Positions 25,198 to 33,730 of a stretch of 48,182 nt of DNA are shown piece after piece. Position numbers and translations under genes: made by a program. Origin of the DNA: Gammaproteobacteria bacterium (GTDB taxonomy: Bacteria; Pseudomonadota; Gammaproteobacteria; Arenicellales; Poriferihabitantaceae); contig JAHEGU010000020.1 of assembly GCA_024644945.1 (NCBI GenBank), positions 1 through 48,182 of the forward strand, in the 5' to 3' direction. The stretch's first letter is position 1. Each line of letters begins with the position of its first letter. The notes under the pieces were generated by a model. It was not told where the DNA came from, did no database searches, and was given only the letters and a program-made list of their open reading frames with translations.

Positions 25198-26316
25198 TTA
25201 TCCGTTAAAGGCATCCTCTGCGGATACGTAATCGTAACCCAGCTCCTCAGCCACTGGACGGTAAGTTACTTTACCGGCATGCACATTAAGCCCGTTTCGC
25301 AGATGTTCGTCATCCATTAATGCCTGCTTGGCACCTTTGTTGGCGAGCTGTATAGCGAACGGAAGGGTAACGTTATTCAGTGCATATGTGGAGGTGCGCG
25401 GCACGCCGCCCGGCATATTAGCGACACAATAGTGCACAACATCGTTAACTGTATAGGTGGGCTCCGCATGGGTGGTCGCATGGGAAGTCTCGCAGCATCC
25501 CCCCTGGTCGATGGCGACATCTACAATTACCGCCCCAGGTTTCATCTGATTGACCATTTCTTTAGTCACCAGTTTAGGAGCCTCCGCACCGGGAACCAGC
25601 ACACCACCGATAACCAGGTCTGCTTCTAAAACGTGTTTCTCCAAGGCGTCGGCAGTGCTGAAAACGGTATTAGTTCCGCGGCCGAAGTGTTGCCAGTGGC
25701 GGTCGAGGGCGTCTGCATTGTTGTCGAGCACCCAGACGTCAGCACCCATGCCTACGGCGATGTGGGTAGAGTGAGTGCCCACCACGCCGGCGCCAAGCAC
25801 GACAACTTTAGCGGGATCGACACCGGGCACGCCACCAAGCAGTATGCCGAGGCCACCGTGCGGGTGTTCGAGGCAATATGCGCCCGCTTGAACTGCCATG
25901 CGTCCGGCGACTTTGGACATCGGTGCCAGCAGAGGCAATCCACCGAAACGAGAAGTGACGGTTTCGTAGGCCACGCAGGTGGCGCCGCTGTTGACCAGGT
26001 CCTTGGTCTGTTCAGGATCCGGCGCAAGGTGCAGGTAAGTGTACAGAATCTGCCCTTCGCGCAGCATCGCGCGCTCTGCGGCCTGGGGCTCTTTGACTTT
26101 AACGATCATATCGGCCTTGGCAAATATTTCGTCAGCGGTGTCGAGAATTTCCGCACCGGCAGCGCGATAGATATCGTCTGACGCGCTGATACCGATGCCT
26201 GCATTGGTCTCGACGATGACGCTGTGACCGTTCTTGATCATCTCGCGCACGCTGGTCGGGGTCATTCCGACCCGGTATTCATGGTTCTTGATCTCTTTAG
26301 GTACGCCTACTAGCAT
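25198..26316 (-). CDS. ald: Alanine dehydrogenase
   Basis: The 372-residue protein has the canonical start MLVGVPKEIKNHEYRVGMTP (substrate-binding Arg and Lys region), IVKVKEPQ, YTYLHLAPDPEQT with the catalytic His, and the NAD Rossmann motif VVVLGAGVVGTHSTHIAVGM followed by the acceptor Asp in VLDNNADAL. It oxidises L-alanine to pyruvate, NH3 and NADH. Next to xsc its classical job is to recycle alanine formed by taurine:pyruvate aminotransferase (Tpa), although no tpa is in the window. GAGGAAA precedes the ATG. Likely first gene of the ald-xsc operon. Confidence 0.97.
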   Translation of the reverse strand: MLVGVPKEIKNHEYRVGMTPTSVREMIKNGHSVIVETNAGIGISASDDIYRAAGAEILDTADEIFAKADMIVKVKEPQAAERAMLREGQILYTYLHLAPDPEQTKDLVNSGATCVAYETVTSRFGGLPLLAPMSKVAGRMAVQAGAYCLEHPHGGLGILLGGVPGVDPAKVVVLGAGVVGTHSTHIAVGMGADVWVLDNNADALDRHWQHFGRGTNTVFSTADALEKHVLEADLVIGGVLVPGAEAPKLVTKEMVNQMKPGAVIVDVAIDQGGCCETSHATTHAEPTYTVNDVVHYCVANMPGGVPRTSTYALNNVTLPFAIQLANKGAKQALMDDEHLRNGLNVHAGKVTYRPVAEELGYDYVSAEDAFNG

Positions 26317-26496
26317 GATTGTTTCCTCAATGTGACTGAGTGAATAACTGGACTTCCGGGCCTGGCATTGTGTGCCTGGTTCGGTCTAGCCGAGCCTGAG
26401 TGGGAGGGCGCAAAATAGGGGCTTAGTCGATGCGGGTGTAGTACCAGAAGGCACCCTATGGTTGCGCCAGATCGCGCGACATTGTAAACCAAAGAA
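26317..26496. promoter_or_regulatory. Divergent promoter region ald / acyl-CoA synthetase
   Basis: This 180-bp gap separates the divergent starts of ald (leftward) and the acyl-CoA synthetase (rightward), so it must hold both promoters. It includes CTGGACTTCC at 26348-26357, which matches 8 of 10 bases of the direct-repeat element I recall for the taurine regulator TauR (CTGGACTTAA). A second full copy is not obvious, so the match is weak. Confidence 0.35.
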
Positions 26497-28089
26497 ATGC
26501 AGAAATTCGTTGAACAATCGTTGTCCGCAGTCCTGGCGGATCAGGCGCACCTTTTCGGCGAGCGCAATTTCCTCGAATTTGAGTGCCAGCCTCAATTTGG
26601 GGAGGAAAACCAGGGTGTTCAGGGAGCATTTCGTCTGTCCCTGAGTTACCGGGCTTTTAACGACCAGGTCAATCGGGCCTGTCACTATCTAGAAAGCCTG
26701 GGCCTCAAGCAGGGCGATGTCTACAACCTGCATCTGCCCAACTGCCCTGCATTTATGATTTTGTGGTTTGCCGGGATTCGCCTGGGCGCGGTGGTGATGC
26801 CCACCAATGTACTGGGGTCCAAGGGTGAGATGCTGTATCTGCTGGAGCACTCCGGTTCTGTGATCTCATTCACCACCGCACCATATCAAGACATGCTCAG
26901 TCAGTGCGCAGACGAGTTGGAAAGTCTGCGGCGGGTGGTTTGCTGTGATCCATATACGCACTCTCCCGATGCGCACGCATTCGAATGTCAGTTGAGCGAT
27001 TTTTCCCAGGAGGCATATCTATGCCCTGCACAGCCCCGGGATCTGGCGGCGATCATGTATACCTCAGGCACGACCTCCAGGCCCAAAGGGGTGATGGTGA
27101 CGCACGCCAACTATATTAAAGCTGGTCAGACTGTGGCCGATGCCACCGGACTCACCAGGGAAGACCGTCAGTTTGTGGTGCTGCCGCTGTTTCATGGTAA
27201 CGCCCAGTATTACTCAACCATGAGTGCGCTGCTAACAGGGGCCAGCATTGCTCTGATGGATCGGTTCAGCGCCAGTCAGTATTTCGACAAATGCATCGAG
27301 TACCAGTGCACCGTGGCAAGCCTGTTTGCTGCGCCGATGAGAATGATCCTGGCGCAGACGGAAAATGAGAAACACAAAGACAATCAACTTCGCCTGGTGA
27401 TCTATGCGCAGAATCTGACCCCCGAACAGATGCAGAACTGGCAACGCAGATTTGATGCGCCGCTGTGCCAGCTGTGGGGCATGACTGAAACCATGGGCCC
27501 GCCGTTGATGAATCCGTTAGAAGGAGAACGACGCAACTGGACCGTGGGACTACCCTCAGGCGATTATGACGTGCGTCTGGTTAACCATACCGGTGAGCCG
27601 GTTGATACAGGTGTGGAAGGGGAGATCGTGGTGAAAGGGGTTCCAGGAAAAACTATCATGGCGGGGTATTATAAGAATGATCAAGCCACCCGAGAAACGA
27701 TCAGGAAGAACTGGCTATATACGGGCGATAGGGCCGTCCAGGATAAACAGGGGTATTTCCGCTTTGTCGATCGGATCAAAGACATGATCAAGCGATCTGG
27801 TGAAAATGTTTCGGCCGGAGAGGTTGAATCGGTGATTCTGCAACACTCCGCCGTGTTTGAATGTGCGGTGATTGGCATGCCTGATGCGTTGCGGGATGAA
27901 AAGATCGTTGCAGTTGTGGTCTTGGATCACAATGCACAGGCAACAGAAGGTGAAATCATTGAATTTTGTAAGCACAAGCTCGCTTCGTTCAAGGTGCCGC
28001 AGCAAGTGGTCTTTGAAAAAACACTTCCAAAAACGTCTGTTGGAAAAATCCAGAAGCACTTAGTAAAAAAGCTCGTCACGTTGGAATGA
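26497..28089 (+). CDS. AMP-forming acyl-CoA synthetase (ANL superfamily)
   Basis: The 530 residues show the adenylate-forming motifs: AIMYTSGTTSRPKGVMVTHA (A3, phosphate loop), QLWGMTETMGPPLMNP (A5), YTGDRAVQDKQGYFRFVDRI followed by KDMIKRSGENVSAGEVE (A7-A8 hinge) and KTSVGKIQKHLV with the catalytic Lys near the C-terminus. It activates a carboxylate as acyl-AMP then transfers it to CoA. Divergence from ald-xsc suggests a sulfonate-linked acid; sulfoacetate:CoA ligase (SauT) is one candidate, but no sulfoacetaldehyde dehydrogenase (SauS) is seen. A generic medium-chain or aromatic acid ligase is equally possible. Confidence 0.88.
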   Translation: MQKFVEQSLSAVLADQAHLFGERNFLEFECQPQFGEENQGVQGAFRLSLSYRAFNDQVNRACHYLESLGLKQGDVYNLHLPNCPAFMILWFAGIRLGAVVMPTNVLGSKGEMLYLLEHSGSVISFTTAPYQDMLSQCADELESLRRVVCCDPYTHSPDAHAFECQLSDFSQEAYLCPAQPRDLAAIMYTSGTTSRPKGVMVTHANYIKAGQTVADATGLTREDRQFVVLPLFHGNAQYYSTMSALLTGASIALMDRFSASQYFDKCIEYQCTVASLFAAPMRMILAQTENEKHKDNQLRLVIYAQNLTPEQMQNWQRRFDAPLCQLWGMTETMGPPLMNPLEGERRNWTVGLPSGDYDVRLVNHTGEPVDTGVEGEIVVKGVPGKTIMAGYYKNDQATRETIRKNWLYTGDRAVQDKQGYFRFVDRIKDMIKRSGENVSAGEVESVILQHSAVFECAVIGMPDALRDEKIVAVVVLDHNAQATEGEIIEFCKHKLASFKVPQQVVFEKTLPKTSVGKIQKHLVKKLVTLE

Positions 28090-28209
28090 ACTACGCAGCG
28101 ATCCTGTTGTGACTATAATTGCGAAACCGCGAATTCTATTTACCTCGACAAGAGAAGTTATCAATGCGTTCTCTTGGCGCATGTTTGAACATATTTGGAG
28201 TGCTAAACG

Positions 28210-28788
28210 ATGAAATCAATTAATTTCAAGTCCAATTTCTTCTATGGGGCATTAGTTGTAGTTCCAATCGTAATATTTTTGGTGCTGATTGTGGAATTGC
28301 TGGATATCCTTAAATCCGTCGCACAGGCGCTGGGATTAGAATCGGATATCGGTGGTGGTTTGGCAATAGCATTGGCAATTCTGGTTATGATTGCTGTTTG
28401 TTATGGTGCCGGCGTGGCGGTAAAAACCCGAGTTGGTAGCATGTCCTTTGGCAGTTTAGAGCGACGAGTGTTAAAACATGTGCCGGGGTACAGAATTGTC
28501 AGCAATGCATTAAAGGGCTTTGCTGATGATCAAAGTTCTTACACACCCGTGCTCGCACGACTTTCGGAGTCAGGCACCGCTGTGTTGGGTGTGGTAATCG
28601 AAGAAAACGACAATGATACATTTACAGTATTTGTTCCAACTGCGCCCGCAATTACGATTGGGACCGTATACGTTCTGGAGCGGAATCGCGTCACATATTT
28701 AGACGCATCCACTTTGGATTTTGTGAATTGCGTTGCGGAATGGGGTGTGGGCTCGAGCAAACTGTTAGGTGATACTAAGATTATGTAG
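28210..28788 (+). CDS. DUF502 family membrane protein
   Basis: The 192-residue protein has two N-terminal membrane helices (FFYGALVVVPIVIFLVLIVE and GGLAIALAILVMIAVCYGAG) and a C-terminal soluble domain with VPGYRIVSNALKGFADDQSS, VIEENDNDTFTVFVPTAPA and a final WGVGSS motif. That layout, including V-P-G-Y-R-I-V-S and F-V-P-T-A-P, matches DUF502, a conserved family of unknown function. GGAG lies nine bases before the ATG. It is convergent with the GDPD gene. Confidence 0.9.
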   Translation: MKSINFKSNFFYGALVVVPIVIFLVLIVELLDILKSVAQALGLESDIGGGLAIALAILVMIAVCYGAGVAVKTRVGSMSFGSLERRVLKHVPGYRIVSNALKGFADDQSSYTPVLARLSESGTAVLGVVIEENDNDTFTVFVPTAPAITIGTVYVLERNRVTYLDASTLDFVNCVAEWGVGSSKLLGDTKIM

Positions 28789-28867
28789 CATTGGGATTGT
28801 CAGTTGTCACGTAGCATGCAAATTCCCAAACCTGGTAGTGATTTCAGGCGAGAGTAAAGCGTAAAAA

Positions 28868-30736
28868 TCAGGGGGAATTGTCTCGATATATCCTCTCGGG
28901 GATCTCTTTTCTAAAATATATTGAGGTGAATACTAAAAATTGTTCTACGGTACTCAGTGTTGATAATTCTGTCATGATCCGACGGATCATTTTTGGTTCA
29001 TCTGTGATCACACCGTCTACTCCGTAAATGAGCATGCGCAACAGAGAAACAGGATCGTTGATGGTCCAGACAAAAACTTTCTTTCCTGCCCCATGAGCCC
29101 CGCGCACAAAACGAGGGGTCACCATGCCTTTGCTTGCAGCAAGAAAATCTGTATCGAACCGGGTTAAGTCACCAATAGCGGTAGCTGACAGTAATCCAAC
29201 TGTCCAGGTGGGGCGCAAGGCCCTGATTTTGGAAATACCTGAATACTCCAGCGACATGATTGCAACATTCGGGGTCATCTCCATAGCGTCGACGATATCG
29301 ATAACTCGCTGCTCTAGCTGCTGCGCATGGCCGTAATACTTAAGCTCAATGAGTACTCTGGCCTTGCCCGTTGACGCCTCAAGAACTTCTGCCAGCGTTG
29401 GCACGCGTTGGTCACTAAATCTAGGATCGAACCAGCTGCCGACATCAATATTACGGATTTCCTCAAATGTTCCGTCCCACACTTTTAAACCGATACCAGC
29501 CAGTTTCATGAAGTCGCTATCATGGATGACCACAACTTCACCATCAGCGGTTTCCTGCACATCGATTTCTATCCAGTCGGCACCGTCCTCAATCGCCTGA
29601 TTCACTGCGGCGAGGGTGTTTTCCGGTGCTGTTCCCGCGGCGCCACGATGGGCAGCGATAGTAATATTGTCATTCAATTTAAAATTGTTGATAAACCATG
29701 CACCGTATAAGGCTGCAGCCACTACACCGATTGAAGAAATAATTAGAAGTCGAGTAATCGTTAAATTTCTGACTGGAATGGATTCTGGTAAATCAGTTGC
29801 CGGGTTGTCGACGCTGTGTAGCGGTACGCCCAGTCTTTTGGACACCTCCGTTAGAGCAAGAGCCGATGTCGCGGCGCTGAAGGTGGCGCCGACGAAACCT
29901 AATAATGCCCATAACATCGCCAGTCCACCGAGCAATATAACCAGAGCGTTGAGATTCTCGACAAATTTAGGAACAATCCAACCGCCCAGGTAGTTAACGA
30001 TAATAAGTGGAAGCGCACCTAATAAAAGTGCGAGTAATGCCCATACCGTCAGGATGACCAGTATCTTACCCTGCCTGTTCTGGGTGTACCGTTTGCTTTG
30101 ACCGAAGCAGTCAGCAGCGGAAACCCTAGCAAACAGGAGCAGCGGTAGGGTTGCCGTCCAGGCGAGTAATTTGCGTAGTAACAGGGTACACATCGCTAGT
30201 GCTATACAAGCAATCGCAGCCGCGGCGACCAAGAATTCTGGCGGCCTTTCATTGAGGTAATAATTGATATCGTATTTAGTGATCAGTGCCCAGGCGATCC
30301 CAAGGCCGGCAGCCAGGAAGGGAAGAATGATGAGAAGTAGCCGCGCTACCAGTTGAAGCGAAAACGAGAACAGGGATACGATATTTGAACCGGCAAAGCC
30401 GAGTGCACGGATTGTCGATCCGCGGTCACTATTCGCCCTGACTCCAAGAAACATTAGTGAAGCCTGTCCAAGTATTCCAATGGTAAGGACGACAGTTAAG
30501 ACGACGATCAGAGACAGTATCCCAAGTGGCGACAATAAAGCACGTGCAATCTCGAGATCGGCAAGCGCTGATTGGCCCGATAGCCGAATCAGTAGACTGA
30601 CGATCATTCCCGTGAGGGGTGTGAGCAGGACGAAACCAAGTGCGGTAAAGGCCAGATTGACGCCAAGCACGGGTCGCCAGATCAATCGAAGTCGAACTAG
30701 AATAGCTCGCCAGACCTCAACTAAGTCAACAGCCAT
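28868..30736 (-). CDS. Glycerophosphodiester phosphodiesterase with N-terminal multi-span membrane domain
   Basis: The 622-residue chain has roughly eight to ten hydrophobic segments in residues 15-355 (GDPD membrane domain) and a catalytic GDPD domain from about 365 to 600. The latter holds ITIAAHRGAAGTAPENTLAA (His-Arg-Gly and Glu-Asn-Thr), DWIEIDVQETADGEVVVIHD (metal Glu-x-Asp and the second His) and ARVLIELKYYGHA. It hydrolyses glycerophosphodiesters to glycerol-3-phosphate and alcohol. The fused membrane domain distinguishes it from soluble UgpQ or periplasmic GlpQ; it probably acts at the membrane on lipid-derived diesters. The gene stands alone on its strand. Confidence 0.92.
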   Translation of the reverse strand: MAVDLVEVWRAILVRLRLIWRPVLGVNLAFTALGFVLLTPLTGMIVSLLIRLSGQSALADLEIARALLSPLGILSLIVVLTVVLTIGILGQASLMFLGVRANSDRGSTIRALGFAGSNIVSLFSFSLQLVARLLLIILPFLAAGLGIAWALITKYDINYYLNERPPEFLVAAAAIACIALAMCTLLLRKLLAWTATLPLLLFARVSAADCFGQSKRYTQNRQGKILVILTVWALLALLLGALPLIIVNYLGGWIVPKFVENLNALVILLGGLAMLWALLGFVGATFSAATSALALTEVSKRLGVPLHSVDNPATDLPESIPVRNLTITRLLIISSIGVVAAALYGAWFINNFKLNDNITIAAHRGAAGTAPENTLAAVNQAIEDGADWIEIDVQETADGEVVVIHDSDFMKLAGIGLKVWDGTFEEIRNIDVGSWFDPRFSDQRVPTLAEVLEASTGKARVLIELKYYGHAQQLEQRVIDIVDAMEMTPNVAIMSLEYSGISKIRALRPTWTVGLLSATAIGDLTRFDTDFLAASKGMVTPRFVRGAHGAGKKVFVWTINDPVSLLRMLIYGVDGVITDEPKMIRRIMTELSTLSTVEQFLVFTSIYFRKEIPERIYRDNSP

Positions 30737-31015
30737 TATTTATTTACACCAGGGAGTTATAGGGTCGTCACGCGAGGTTCGCTAACTATTCAGTTGCGAA
30801 CATACTAACATGCAATTTCTCGCTCGATTACCGAAGGAGCGCCCGAGATACGTATGCGGATGATCTATTGTCATATTCATCCTGAATAACCAAAGTTTGA
30901 ACCGGATTGATCGCAGGCTTCCCGGTGGCTGACACCCTACCCAAACAGGTGACCTAACTTCCTTCGATACGTTATATTAAACAATGATCAGAGCTTGAAA
31001 ATCGCAATACAGAAT

Positions 31016-32482
31016 ATGTTTAAACCAAGAAAGCGGGCTATCGTCCTCATCAGCATGGTTGTGACTCTGTGCTGGCAGGCACTAGGCCAAGCACCAGCCC
31101 AAACGAATGAGCAGATTTTAAATGGTACTTTAGATATCTGGACCGGTGATTTTGATGAAATGCTTGAGCGCAGACAATTACGCGCGCTGGTTGTCTACAA
31201 CAAGCTGTTATATTTTCTCGACGGACCCAAACAGCGCGGTGCGTCTCATGACGCGCTCGAGGGGTTCCGAAAGTTTGTCAATGAGAAATATAAACTTAAG
31301 TCACGAGAGTTCAACATCGTTTATATCCCGGTGAATCGTGATCAATTGATCCCATTGCTGTTAAACGGTACGGGAGACGTGGCCGCGGCTAATCTGACTA
31401 TTACACCTGAGCGCCAGGGGCAGGTTGATTTTTCCTCGCCTGTTATGACAGGTGTCCGTGAGGTGCTGGTGACTGGTCCGGCGGCACCTGAAATCAGTAC
31501 ACTAAATGACCTGGCTGGAATGGAAATCCACGTTCGTACTTCGAGCAGCTATTTCAAGAGCCTTGAGAGCATGAACAAGCAGTTTGAGTCTGAAGGGCTT
31601 GAACCTGCTCGGTTGATTCAATTGGACGAATATTTGGAGGATGGTGACCTGTTGGAAATGGTCAATGCGAGCTTGCTACCGTTTGCGGTGGTAGACAGTC
31701 ACAAGGCTGTTTTCTGGGCCGATGTATTTGACAATCTTGTGGTTCGGGATGATATCGCATTCAGCAATGAGGGGGCCTTAGGATGGGCATTTCGCAAGAG
31801 CAGCCCGACCCTTGAGAGTGTGATAAACCAGTTTGTTTCGCAGAACAAGAAGGGCACTTTGCATGGAAATATGATCCTTAATCGATACCTTCGCGACAAC
31901 AAGTGGGTTCGAAACTCTCTCGGCGAGAAAGAAATGGAACGCCTTGAGCAAACGATAGATGCATTCAAGAAATATGCGGGAGAGTATGATTTTGACTGGT
32001 TGATGTTGGCTGCGCTGGGTTTCCAGGAGTCCGGCCTCGATCATAGTGTGAAAAGCCCCGCTGGAGCCATAGGCGTGATGCAACTGCTGCCCACTACAGC
32101 CGCCGATCCAAACGTCAACATCCCGGACATTGAGTCTTTGGAAAACAATATCCATGCTGGCGCGAAATACCTGCGTTTCTTGCGGGACCGGTATATTTCT
32201 GACTCAGGGGGTGATGAGTTGAACCAGACGCTTTTTACCTTTGCCTCTTACAATGCGGGTCCTGCTAAGATAACTAAAATCAGAAAAGAAACTGCGGAGA
32301 GTGGTCTCGATCCGAAAATTTGGTTCGGTAACGTAGAGCATGTAGTAGCCAAAAAGATAGGCCGTGAAACTGTGCAATACGTCAGTAATATCTACAAGTA
32401 CTACATCGCCTACCAACTGGTGCTCTCTCAATTCAATGAACGAGAGGCGGCGAAAGGTGTCCTGATTGAGGCTCTGGAATAG
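31016..32482 (+). CDS. MltF-like lytic transglycosylase (SBP + SLT), paralogue 1
   Basis: I favour ATG 31016, which gives a signal peptide (KRAIVLISMVVTLCWQALGQ); a TTG at 30995 is the alternative. An SBP_bac_3 domain follows (about 50-290 with ANLTITPERQGQVDFSSPVM and DLLEMVNASLLPFAVVDSHK), then a family 1 SLT domain (about 305-470) with the catalytic Glu in GFQESGLDHSVKSPAGAIGV and FTFASYNAGPAKI. This order is that of MltF, an enzyme cutting peptidoglycan to anhydro-muropeptides. A second, closely related gene lies at 44.5-46.1 kb on the opposite strand. It precedes mscS by 130 bp. Confidence 0.9.
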   Translation: MFKPRKRAIVLISMVVTLCWQALGQAPAQTNEQILNGTLDIWTGDFDEMLERRQLRALVVYNKLLYFLDGPKQRGASHDALEGFRKFVNEKYKLKSREFNIVYIPVNRDQLIPLLLNGTGDVAAANLTITPERQGQVDFSSPVMTGVREVLVTGPAAPEISTLNDLAGMEIHVRTSSSYFKSLESMNKQFESEGLEPARLIQLDEYLEDGDLLEMVNASLLPFAVVDSHKAVFWADVFDNLVVRDDIAFSNEGALGWAFRKSSPTLESVINQFVSQNKKGTLHGNMILNRYLRDNKWVRNSLGEKEMERLEQTIDAFKKYAGEYDFDWLMLAALGFQESGLDHSVKSPAGAIGVMQLLPTTAADPNVNIPDIESLENNIHAGAKYLRFLRDRYISDSGGDELNQTLFTFASYNAGPAKITKIRKETAESGLDPKIWFGNVEHVVAKKIGRETVQYVSNIYKYYIAYQLVLSQFNEREAAKGVLIEALE

Positions 32483-32612
32483 ACGACTCATAAGGTGCAG
32501 ATGATCAAGCAATGAAGGGTAATGCCTGAAGCGCATCTTTTCCCAGTCCCCTAATTTACTTTAATACAATTTTCTAGTTTAATCGCCTGTCGATTATTAA
32601 CGGAAGAACGTT

Positions 32613-33437
32613 ATGGAATCAGAGTCATTATCTGTTTTTACTGATCATGCTGTAACTGGACTAATTCGGGTTGCGCTAGCTCTAGCGATATTTCTCGCAG
32701 GGCGTATTGTGGCCAGATGGGTTTGCGGAATTCTGAGCACGCAACTTAAAAAGCACGGGCTCGACGATATGCTGGTAAAGCTTGCCAGCAAAACTGCATA
32801 CTTTTCGCTGATTGCTCTGATCATCCTTGCTGCATTGGAGCAGATAGGCATAGACACGACTTCCGCTCTGGCCGTATTTGGTGCCGCAGGCTTAGCCGTT
32901 GGCCTTGCCGTTAAAGACTCATTGTCAAATTTTGCTTCAGGCGTAATGATTGCGTTTTTTCAACCATTCAGGCTTGGTCATTACATTGAAGCGGCTGGAA
33001 CCTCGGGTTCGGTGCAGGAGGTAGGCATGTTTAATACCACCCTTTTGACACCCGATAACCGTCGCGTTGTGGTACCTAACAGATTGGTATATAACGACAC
33101 CATCGTGAATTATTCCGCCGAAGAAACTCGCCGCGTTGATATGGTATTTGGTATCAGCTACGAGGATGATATGGCGCAGGCCAAGGCATTGATCGAGGAA
33201 CTGATCGCGGCGGACGATCGTATTCTCAAGGAGCCAGCCGCAGTAGTTGCCGTAAATGAACTGGCTGACAGCAGCGTTAATTTTGTGGTTCGTCCATGGT
33301 GTAAGAGTGCAGATTATTTTGGCGTGTATTTTTCAATGACAGAGAAGATCAAGCAGACTTTTGATCAAAACGGTATATCAATACCCTATCCGCAGCGAGA
33401 TGTATACATGCACCAGGTAGGGTCTGAAGTAGCGTGA
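32613..33437 (+). CDS. Small-conductance mechanosensitive channel (MscS family)
   Basis: The 274-residue protein has three N-terminal membrane helices; the pore-lining TM3 is FGAAGLAVGLAVKDSLSNFA with the Gly/Ala packing pattern, continuing into SGVMIAFFQPFRLGHYIEAA. The beta domain includes TTLLTPDNRRVVVPNRLVYN and the C-terminal alpha/beta domain VVRPWCKSADYFGVYFSMTE. Length is near that of E. coli MscS (286). It opens on membrane tension to release osmolytes. The leftward small membrane gene and TerB-like gene follow; the cluster around it is envelope related. Confidence 0.95.
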   Translation: MESESLSVFTDHAVTGLIRVALALAIFLAGRIVARWVCGILSTQLKKHGLDDMLVKLASKTAYFSLIALIILAALEQIGIDTTSALAVFGAAGLAVGLAVKDSLSNFASGVMIAFFQPFRLGHYIEAAGTSGSVQEVGMFNTTLLTPDNRRVVVPNRLVYNDTIVNYSAEETRRVDMVFGISYEDDMAQAKALIEELIAADDRILKEPAAVVAVNELADSSVNFVVRPWCKSADYFGVYFSMTEKIKQTFDQNGISIPYPQRDVYMHQVGSEVA

Positions 33438-33523
33438 GTCCTGGCTTACTCTGATCGGATGTTGAAAGAAAAAAAGTGTGCCGATAAATCATACATCCGG
33501 GCCGACTAAAACTTTCGTATTTC

Positions 33524-33676
33524 CTAGCCTGTATTTTTCGCCCGTTTGGCAAGATTCATGAACTGCCAGCTTATGGCTAGCGCCCCAACGCAAACCCAGA
33601 TTACTAATGGAATCGCTCTGCCGCTGGTACTATCTACTATATCGACGTTTCTAAAGATGAGATGCAAGCCATCCAT
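33524..33676 (-). CDS. Candidate 50-residue single-span membrane protein
   Basis: The minus strand from ATG 33676 to TAG 33524 encodes MDGLHLIFRNVDIVD, then a clear membrane helix AIPLVIWVCVGALAISWQFM and a basic tail NLAKRAKNTG, which fits a positive-inside C-terminus. The opposite strand in the same stretch holds no convincing gene. The frame stays open about 78 bases upstream of the ATG without another ATG. The Shine-Dalgarno is weak. The gene would be divergent from the TerB-like gene and convergent with mscS. I rate it a plausible small gene, not proven. Confidence 0.4.
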   Translation of the reverse strand: MDGLHLIFRNVDIVDSTSGRAIPLVIWVCVGALAISWQFMNLAKRAKNTG

Positions 33677-33730
33677 AGCCAACCCAGTTCCACCCGGTAT
33701 TACTGGCTGCTGCGCCGTTCGTCGAAAAAA

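Noticed and set aside
25633-26181. A 182-codon plus-strand frame across ald
   Set aside because: Antisense shadow of ald; His/Gly/Val-rich composition typical of reversed Rossmann-domain codons.
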